IMG/VR virus record: IMGVR_UViG_3300030102_002068
Location: 493-30,171 of that record
From: a virus
Direction: 5' to 3' (one strand)
DNA length: 29,679 nt
Translations under genes and position numbers: made by a program
In this document: piece after piece, positions 23,992 to 29,679 of the stretch
Numbering within the stretch: position 1 is the first letter of the stretch
Layout: every line of letters starts with the position of its first letter
The notes under the pieces: model-generated
What the model was told of the DNA's origin: nothing
Databases searched by the model: none
The model's input: only the letters and a program-made list of their open reading frames with translations

Positions 23992-24720
23992 TTATCCTTC
24001 TATTTTCATCAATTGTTTTTCGAGTGCATTCATAATCTCCTCGTCTTTGATAAGTAAGCCAAGCACAATATCCCTTGGGTCTTCACCGTAAGGAACGTTA
24101 GTTAACTTTTTCTTATTGTTTGGGAGATTATAGTACACCTCTTTGTTTTTATTTCTAAGAGATAGTAAGCCATTATTAAATAGTCTAGCCACTAAATCTT
24201 GAATCTCAATAGTAGAATCCTCTATAGACTCTAAGAATGCTTGAGGGTTTTGTTTAGCGAACATCAATACATCTCTTTTGATTTCAGCCGAAGTCATTGA
24301 GTCTACTCTTAAGCCAAGATATACTCTCGCTACAGTTTCCATTGTAGAGATATCCATCTGCTTCGCAGCGATAAGAGCATCTACCTCGTAGTTTATAATT
24401 TCTAGTTCTGCCTGAGCATCTCTTTCTGTATTAACTTCTTCGAACACTTGACCATTGCCTGGATGGAGTTCAAGGAATTTCTGTAATACAGGATTTGTTT
24501 CAGGAACGTTTAAAAATCCATTTTCAAAGACAACAGGCTCTAGTATGGCATTGCCATCCTGTTCGTCCTCAAATGGGCTTTTTTGATTTGAAGCGTATCG
24601 AAGCGCTCTGTTAGTTTTTCCGTCGAAATATAGAAGTGGCTTTCTGTGAGTATTTCTAGAAGCCAAGATAAAGCTTAACGGTGCAGCCTTACTCTTTAAA
24701 ACATAGATTTTATTTTTCAT
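23992..24720 (-). CDS. Conserved-looking phage protein next to the MCP gene (242 aa)
   Basis: 242 residues, soluble, mainly helical after residue 95. The N-terminus (MKNKIYVLKSKAAPLSFILA) is a beta-type segment, followed by NRALRYASNQKSPFEDEQDG and a linker. The C-terminal part contains helices rich in Glu and Leu and a conserved-looking DVLMFAKQNPQAFLESI segment near 165. I recall similar proteins directly after the MCP gene in phages of Bacteroidota, but no function is known to me. It lies between two terminators, so it is probably transcribed alone or by read-through from the MCP gene. The start context is A/T-rich without a Shine-Dalgarno. It could be a head-completion or minor capsid protein. 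Confidence 0.75.
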   Translation of the reverse strand: MKNKIYVLKSKAAPLSFILASRNTHRKPLLYFDGKTNRALRYASNQKSPFEDEQDGNAILEPVVFENGFLNVPETNPVLQKFLELHPGNGQVFEEVNTERDAQAELEIINYEVDALIAAKQMDISTMETVARVYLGLRVDSMTSAEIKRDVLMFAKQNPQAFLESIEDSTIEIQDLVARLFNNGLLSLRNKNKEVYYNLPNNKKKLTNVPYGEDPRDIVLGLLIKDEEIMNALEKQLMKIEG

Positions 24721-24732
24721 TTGATTTAATTT

Positions 24733-24758
24733 AAAAAAGGGGGGAGTTGCCTCCCCCC
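24733..24758 (-). terminator. Rho-independent terminator after the major capsid gene
   Basis: On the minus strand an 8-bp perfect stem GGGGGGAG / CTCCCCCC with a GCAA tetraloop is followed by TTTTTT. GCAA is a stabilising GNRA loop. It lies 16 bases past the MCP stop and 12 bases ahead of the ATG of the 242-residue gene, so it sharply separates capsid mRNA from what follows. Confidence 0.93.
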
Positions 24759-24774
24759 ATAAGGTTAAGGAATA

Positions 24775-26223
24775 TTATCCTTTGAAGATAAAGAAGTTGT
24801 TAGCTCCCATTACACATACCGCTCTTTCAGAGAGGAAGTGTACTTGCATAGCATCTAAGCTCGTTCCAACACGGCCATCAACCATACCAGCAGAACCAAC
24901 AATAAACGTTTTGTATCGTCTATTCTCAGTTTCTGATGCACGATATCTAACGTGTAAGAATGGTCTAGTAGCGTTTTTACCAAGAATTTGGTCGTAAACA
25001 GTTGTAGAACCAGCAGGAACTAAAAGTCCGTTTACAGCACCACCTGTAAGACCACCTCTCATTGTTGGGTCGTTCAAGTATTTCCAGTCAGTCTTGTAGA
25101 AGTCATAACCTCTGCGGAATCCTGAGAATCCAAGGTTTAATGCCATCTCCTCGTCGTTGTCGAAAAGACCGTAAGAAGTACCTCCTGCACCGTAAGAGTT
25201 TTGAGCAGCAAGCATATCATCAATATCGAAAGAGAATTGTCTGTTTAAGAACAATACGTTCTCCTCGATAGAACCTTGCTTGTCAAGTCTCTGAATAACA
25301 GCGTCAAAGTCAGAAAGTGTAGTTGGGTTACCACCACTCCAAACATTTCCTCTGTTTTCTACAGCGTGGAATACCCCCTCAGAACCTGCGGTTGTTTTAC
25401 CAGCAGCAGTGTAACCAAGAGCAGTTTCTGCTCCAGAGCCGTCAGCAGCAGGAACAGCCTCAATCATTGCAGTCTCCAAGTAGTCTTCGAAGCGAAGTCT
25501 TGTTTCGTGCTCTGATTTTAGATACCATAGGTATCCTGTTCCTCCGTCTTCAGTGCTGATTTCAATCCATCCGATTTGAGCCATATCAGAACCAGATACA
25601 GTAAATCTGTCTTTGATGATGATTGGCTTGTTTTCAAAAATCAAACCATCAGACTCTAAAGACTCAAGCATTCCGTCTGTTCCTTTTTGGAACTCAGAAC
25701 CATAAATGAATACTGAAACAACAGACGCTGCACCATATGCTGCCTGAGTGGCTTCATAGTAAGCTACATCAAAAGTTCCAGCACCGTAGTTTACGCTTGT
25801 AACTACAGCCTTGTTTGACAATGCTGAAGCCGCTGTGTTGTCTGAAATCATTACAGTTTGTCCAACTCTAACCGCTATCTGACCGTCAGTAAACCCTAAA
25901 GCTGATAAACTGTCTGAAACAGTGATAGTCTGAGTTGTTTCACTTCCAGTGTAACTACCCAATGTACAGTTAGTGTACTTAACGTGTAGACGACCCTGCT
26001 CAGCCCACTTGATTAAGTCAGAGTTAGTTGGCATCTCTGCACCTACCATTCTTAAGAAAGAAGAGATAGTACGATTGCCATAACGCTCGAACTCAGCCTC
26101 GTAAACGTCTGGTAAATACTGATTCAAAAAGTTGAAGTCAGTTAAATAATTTGTAGAGGTTGCGACCCTCTCTGCACTAGGTTGTAAATTAAACCCTGGA
26201 GTGCTCGCTAATGAACCTGCCAT
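24775..26223 (-). CDS. Major capsid protein
   Basis: 482 residues. I assign it as the HK97-fold major capsid protein from its size, its place after portal and scaffold-like genes, its own strong terminator and its very A-rich start context, all signs of the most abundant virion protein. The N-terminus (LPDVYEAEFERYGNRTISSF, then a GAEMPTNSDLIKWAEQGR stretch) and the C-terminal DARYRASE-like part (FLHVRYRASETENRRYKTFI) resemble MCPs of podoviruses infecting Bacteroidota; this is recalled, not searched. No proteolytic delta-domain is obvious, in keeping with a separate scaffold gene upstream. The ATG lies 10 bases after the scaffold stop. Confidence 0.85.
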   Translation of the reverse strand: MAGSLASTPGFNLQPSAERVATSTNYLTDFNFLNQYLPDVYEAEFERYGNRTISSFLRMVGAEMPTNSDLIKWAEQGRLHVKYTNCTLGSYTGSETTQTITVSDSLSALGFTDGQIAVRVGQTVMISDNTAASALSNKAVVTSVNYGAGTFDVAYYEATQAAYGAASVVSVFIYGSEFQKGTDGMLESLESDGLIFENKPIIIKDRFTVSGSDMAQIGWIEISTEDGGTGYLWYLKSEHETRLRFEDYLETAMIEAVPAADGSGAETALGYTAAGKTTAGSEGVFHAVENRGNVWSGGNPTTLSDFDAVIQRLDKQGSIEENVLFLNRQFSFDIDDMLAAQNSYGAGGTSYGLFDNDEEMALNLGFSGFRRGYDFYKTDWKYLNDPTMRGGLTGGAVNGLLVPAGSTTVYDQILGKNATRPFLHVRYRASETENRRYKTFIVGSAGMVDGRVGTSLDAMQVHFLSERAVCVMGANNFFIFKG

Positions 26224-26250
26224 TTTTTATGTTTTATGTTTTTTTAATAC
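26224..26250 (-). promoter_or_regulatory. A-rich translation start region of the MCP gene
   Basis: The 27 bases before the MCP ATG are 19 A on the minus strand, include a direct repeat of ACATAAAA and end in AAAAA-ATG. There is no Shine-Dalgarno. A-rich leaders are the known efficient start context in Flavobacteriia, whose ribosomes make little use of Shine-Dalgarno pairing. The region also contains the end of the scaffold-like gene. Confidence 0.55.
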
Positions 26251-27304
26251 TTTTTATCCTAAGCCCGTTGCCTCGGCTTTGGCCGACACTACGAACGTTG
26301 AACCCACCTTTATTAGAGAATTGTGGAGCTTGCTTGACATCCATGTTAATATTTTTAGCACGTCTTGCATCACTCTCTATAGCCTCAGCTCGCCCTTGCT
26401 CATAAAAGAACTTGGCAAACTTATCTGGGTTCATGGCCGCAGCTAAAGCCTTATGGTATCCGCTAGCATCCTTAATCATGCCATCATCATCTAAGTACTT
26501 TGATATAAAGTTGTTTAGGTTTGATTGGTCATTCATAACTTGACTCGCTTCGCCAGGTGAGTACGTGTAAGAATTGTCTCCGATATTAACTTCAAAACCT
26601 TTGAAATCATCATTGAAAACAGCCTTTGTTTTCTCATTAAAAAACTCTGTTTGTCGCTTTGTCCGCTCCTCATAAGTTTTCGCCTGATTAACATACTCTC
26701 GGTAAGCCTCCATCTCTTCGCTAGAAATTGCATCTGCCCTTGACTCAAGTGGCGCATTATATTTCTCTTTCTGAGATTCGAAGTGCTTTTTAGCTTTAGC
26801 TAATTCTCTTTTCTTATCTACTTGCTTTCTTTTAGACTCTTTACTGTTATTATCCTCAGTGTCAAATCTATCAGAAATAAGTATATCTATATCTGTATCG
26901 TCTAGGTCTGGCTCTACTTCCTTGTAGTAAGAAAATAAAAGTTCATCCTCTGTTAAATCATCCGTGCTGCTATTAAGCCTCAAAAAGTCCTGCATACTTC
27001 TGCCAGTTTGTTTTTTGTACTCATAGTACGCCTTAACATCCTCTGGTAATTCCTCAGATTGACTTCTCTCGGCGGTTAGCTCATCGAAGGATTCGATTTT
27101 CTTGCCATACCTTTCCGATATATATGAAAGAACATCTTCGTCACTAAGTGACTTGTTTTCTTGTTTGGGCTCTTCTTGTTGTGTATTGGAATTTTGTGAT
27201 TCAACCTCGGCTTGCTCAGCCTCGTGCTTATTCAGTAATTCCTGTTCCACTTCCTGCTTAGACTTCTGCTCCGCAGAGTCTAGAGCCCTTACTTTGATTT
27301 CCAT
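26234..27304 (-). CDS. Scaffold-like protein (356 aa)
   Basis: 356 residues, highly charged and low in hydrophobic residues. The first 60 residues are Glu/Gln/Lys-rich (EQELLNKHEAEQAEVESQN), residues about 145-180 are Lys/Glu-rich and probably coiled coil (KRKQVDKKRELAKAKKHFES), and the C-terminus is basic (GLRIKSIKKT), as in scaffolds whose basic tail contacts the capsid protein. No serine-protease or other enzyme motif is visible. It sits exactly between portal and MCP genes, the classical scaffold position. It starts at ATG 27304 after a 31-base AT-rich gap and ends 10 bases before the MCP start. The call rests on position and composition, not on homology. Confidence 0.7.
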   Translation of the reverse strand: MEIKVRALDSAEQKSKQEVEQELLNKHEAEQAEVESQNSNTQQEEPKQENKSLSDEDVLSYISERYGKKIESFDELTAERSQSEELPEDVKAYYEYKKQTGRSMQDFLRLNSSTDDLTEDELLFSYYKEVEPDLDDTDIDILISDRFDTEDNNSKESKRKQVDKKRELAKAKKHFESQKEKYNAPLESRADAISSEEMEAYREYVNQAKTYEERTKRQTEFFNEKTKAVFNDDFKGFEVNIGDNSYTYSPGEASQVMNDQSNLNNFISKYLDDDGMIKDASGYHKALAAAMNPDKFAKFFYEQGRAEAIESDARRAKNINMDVKQAPQFSNKGGFNVRSVGQSRGNGLRIKSIKKT

Positions 27305-27335
27305 AGATTAAATTTTGTGTAAAGTTACTACTTTT

Positions 27336-29679
27336 TTATTTTGGGGCGAATGGGTCTCCAACTCCCTCCGCTACCTTGTTGAGGTCTTCAGACTCTTTCA
27401 TAAAATCAATAGGAGCTCCACCTTTCTTTCTTTGGTTAATCAACATTGATTGCTGAGTGTTCTGCCTATCAATTCTATCATCCTTTGCCTCTTCCTTTTC
27501 TTTATTTCTTTGGTCAAGACTTTGCTCTTTAACCATGGCTATCTGATAATCGTGCTGGAATTGTTGCTGCATTAACTGGCTCTTTATTTGAGCCTCATTC
27601 TTGAGCTTCTCAATTTCGAACGCCACCCCTGCCTGAAGCTCTCTAAGAGTAACTTGGTGTTCCATAGACAACTTTTGCTGAGCGTTTTGTGCTGCTTGCT
27701 GTTGAGACTGCATCTGCATTTGCATCTGCATTTGTTGTTGAGCCATTTGTTGCTGTTGCTCAGCCTCCTTGTTTTTCGCTCTTTTTATCTTGAGAAGTTG
27801 ATTTGCAACCTTAGTGTTGTTTATCTCTCTTATATCAATGGCATCCTCTAGGTTGATATCATTCTTACTTAATGCCATCTGAATGTTTTGCTCAAGCATT
27901 GCTTTTTGCTCTTCATCTGGTGCAACCTGTATAAACACACCAAAGTCACGCATATATAAGTCTTTGATGTCACTCAGCATAGCCACGTTATACTTACCTA
28001 TCTGCATTGCAAACTCTTCTGCGAACTCATAGTACTCAAGTATATCTGCTATTCTGCAAGATAATGCTTGGGCTAATCTCTTTATAACAAACATGCTTGA
28101 TTCCATAATATGCCTTGTAGCCGTATTAGAGTTGGCTGCCGCTAGCTTCTGAACACCCACTAATGCGTCAGGGTCTGGTGTTGAGCCATCTCTAGCCTCA
28201 TTAAGGCCAGTTACGCTACGAATCATATCTAGATAATAGTTGTAGTTTCCTAGCAACGCCTGTAACTTGCTTTGACTAGAATGCCCTGTAATAGGCTGAA
28301 TAGGTACTCTAGCGTTGTTGAACTCTCCATCCTGAGTGTAAGAGCGACCAACAACAGAGCCTGTTTGGAAATACAGCCTTAGTGCATCCTCAGGGTTGTA
28401 TGCCGCCCCTGTTCCTAAGTCAACCTCATTAAGTCCGTCTGCGTCAATAAAGACTCCATCAGGAGTCATTCGATTCATAACCTGCTGAATCTTTAAATGT
28501 GTAATCTGAATAAGGTCAGCATATGGAATCATACGTCTAACTAGCGACTCAACATTCCCCTTGTACATTCTTGGTGCAACAGCGACATAATTTGGTAAAG
28601 CGTGCTGAGATGCTGAGGCGGGTCTAACCATATTCTCCATCATATTCCATCGAAGAACAATATCAGTTCCCATAACCATTACGCCCTCGTACCAAACATC
28701 AATGGTCTTTTCGATTACTTCAAACCTACCCTCTTCCAACATCTCTGGTGGAGGATTAAATGCAGAGTCTTTCTCTACCATCTTTACAGCACCACCTTCA
28801 GATATTTTCTTCTTATACTTAAACGTGTTAGTTGTCTTGTAATTGAAATACAGCAGGGTAGCTGTATCTCTGTAGAACGTATCATTCTGATAGTACTGCT
28901 TGACATTATAGTAGTTATACCAATTTTGACTATACTTAGATATCTTTTCTAAATCCTCAGGACCTAGCAAAGGGTCAATCTTTACGAGCTCTGTGATAGG
29001 AACTGTTTTTATCTCCCCCCAATAGAAGCAATCATTAAAGTATGGGTCTTCAGTGTAACTATGAATTACGTTGGCAGGGTCAACATACTTGACCTCAACC
29101 CCAGAACCAGGATTAAACTCGTGTTTTGCAACCGCCATACCTAACACTGCTAAGTCGTAGTCTATACGCTTCCTGGTGTCATCATAGTCATTGTCTTCAA
29201 GAATAGTGTTTATCGCTGTTTCTTCAGCAATCTCTATTGCGGGCTTGTAATTCAACTGAAGATGAATATTTAACTCATCATCATTGGCAGGTATTTGGTC
29301 AGGGTCTAGGTTAAACGTATCAACGCCAAACTCATCTTTTATCTTTTGAAGGACAGGCTTGGCAATCATATCCGCCTTGACCATCTCTTGGTATGCGTTC
29401 TTCTCGTCAGCAGACATTGCATCCTGCGCCTCAGCCTTAATAGTAAATGGCCTACTCGACATACCATTAACCACGATATCAACAAACTTTGGAAGTATAG
29501 GAACAGGAGTCCAATCTAAGTTTAAATAACTAAGGTCTCCATCTACAGCAAGTTCTTTTTTGTACTTCGCCACCGACTGTTCGCCACGAGCATATAGTCT
29601 TAGCTTGTGAAAGTTTCGATACCTATCATAGTATCTACCATTGTTGCCGTCTCTTCGAAACCATTCATATTGAATTGCT
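27336..29679 (-). CDS. Portal protein, 5' end beyond the window
   Basis: At least 780 residues are visible. A GTG at 29573 is an internal valine: the frame stays open upstream for 35 more codons (including YEWFRRDGNN and RNFHKLRLYARGEQS) to the window edge, so the true start lies outside. Portal features: VDPANVIHSYTEDPYF at about residue 193 of the visible part, SVTGLNEARDGSTPDPDALV near 487 and the following helical region, all in the style of large podoviral portals, which form the dodecameric DNA gate. The C-terminal 150 residues are a Gln/Met-rich helical tail, including (MQ)4 encoded by a hexanucleotide repeat. The scaffold-like and MCP genes follow. The large terminase gene would be expected to the right. 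Confidence 0.88.
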   Translation of the reverse strand, partial: AIQYEWFRRDGNNGRYYDRYRNFHKLRLYARGEQSVAKYKKELAVDGDLSYLNLDWTPVPILPKFVDIVVNGMSSRPFTIKAEAQDAMSADEKNAYQEMVKADMIAKPVLQKIKDEFGVDTFNLDPDQIPANDDELNIHLQLNYKPAIEIAEETAINTILEDNDYDDTRKRIDYDLAVLGMAVAKHEFNPGSGVEVKYVDPANVIHSYTEDPYFNDCFYWGEIKTVPITELVKIDPLLGPEDLEKISKYSQNWYNYYNVKQYYQNDTFYRDTATLLYFNYKTTNTFKYKKKISEGGAVKMVEKDSAFNPPPEMLEEGRFEVIEKTIDVWYEGVMVMGTDIVLRWNMMENMVRPASASQHALPNYVAVAPRMYKGNVESLVRRMIPYADLIQITHLKIQQVMNRMTPDGVFIDADGLNEVDLGTGAAYNPEDALRLYFQTGSVVGRSYTQDGEFNNARVPIQPITGHSSQSKLQALLGNYNYYLDMIRSVTGLNEARDGSTPDPDALVGVQKLAAANSNTATRHIMESSMFVIKRLAQALSCRIADILEYYEFAEEFAMQIGKYNVAMLSDIKDLYMRDFGVFIQVAPDEEQKAMLEQNIQMALSKNDINLEDAIDIREINNTKVANQLLKIKRAKNKEAEQQQQMAQQQMQMQMQMQSQQQAAQNAQQKLSMEHQVTLRELQAGVAFEIEKLKNEAQIKSQLMQQQFQHDYQIAMVKEQSLDQRNKEKEEAKDDRIDRQNTQQSMLINQRKKGGAPIDFMKESEDLNKVAEGVGDPFAPK
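27708..27731 (-). repeat. Hexanucleotide repeat encoding (Met-Gln)4 in the portal
   Basis: Four tandem YTGCAT units on the plus strand (CTGCAT, CTGCAT, TTGCAT, CTGCAT) encode MQMQMQMQ on the minus strand, inside a longer Gln-rich tail. Such a repeat could change length by slippage without breaking the frame. Confidence 0.7.

Noticed and set aside
26234-27304. Capsid maturation protease in the gene between portal and MCP
   Set aside because: No Ser/His catalytic motif pattern; composition is that of a scaffold.
27305-27335. Hairpin (AAAGT / ACTTT) and T-run between portal and scaffold-like genes
   Set aside because: The stem is only 5 bp and the T-run faces the plus strand, where no gene ends; it is not a terminator for the minus-strand genes. 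A TAACTTTA box here is one base off the -7 consensus, too weak to call.
1-29679. tRNA genes, CRISPR arrays, insertion sequences, integrase or attachment sites
   Set aside because: None seen; the window is almost wholly coding and its gaps are accounted for by terminators and leaders.

Overview
The window is about 29.7 kb of a tailed double-stranded DNA phage genome, almost entirely the virion (head and short tail) module. There is a portal, scaffold-like and major capsid series, followed by connector-like proteins and very large tail or internal proteins. I see no tail sheath, tail tube or tape-measure chaperone genes, which points to a podovirus. Several observations suggest a host in the Bacteroidota, perhaps a marine flavobacterium: Shine-Dalgarno sequences are essentially absent, the capsid gene has a very A-rich start context, and two gaps carry TATATTTG boxes matching the TAnnTTTG -7 element of that phylum. 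The protein family resemblances (crAss-like and marine Bacteroidota podoviruses) are recalled, not searched. The standard genetic code is in use: TAA, TAG and TGA all end genes, with further in-frame stops close behind the TAG codons.

Layout. The minus strand, read from right to left, holds 14 genes. The portal is cut off by the right edge, and terminase presumably lies beyond it. Then come a charged scaffold-like protein, the major capsid protein (MCP), a 242-residue conserved-looking protein, two small paralogous proteins (104 and 88 residues), two connector-like proteins (324 and 307), a 1956-residue tail-hub/stabilization-like protein, a peptidoglycan-binding amidase, a 289-residue tail-type protein, and three proteins of rising size (277, 582 and 3303 residues) that look like internal or ejection proteins. 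At the left edge the plus strand carries a small operon: a 78-residue protein, a 54-residue protein and a calcineurin-like metallophosphoesterase. It meets the end of the giant gene convergently, and the two stop codons overlap.

Expression. Three strong Rho-independent terminators follow the MCP gene, the 242-residue gene and the 88-residue gene. They cut the most abundant virion products into separate transcription units. From the 324-residue gene onward the genes are tightly packed, mostly with one-base TAATG or TAGTG stop-start overlaps, which implies translational coupling. No gene-free stretch exceeds 300 bases; the largest gap, 23866-23991, holds a terminator, a promoter candidate and a leader repeat.

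Most notable: the giant 3303-residue protein carries a zincin-like region in which two expected metal ligands appear replaced, plus two families of internal repeats. The small protein pair shares its 5' leader as well as its architecture. A small beta domain is shared between the 324-residue connector and the 1956-residue tail protein.
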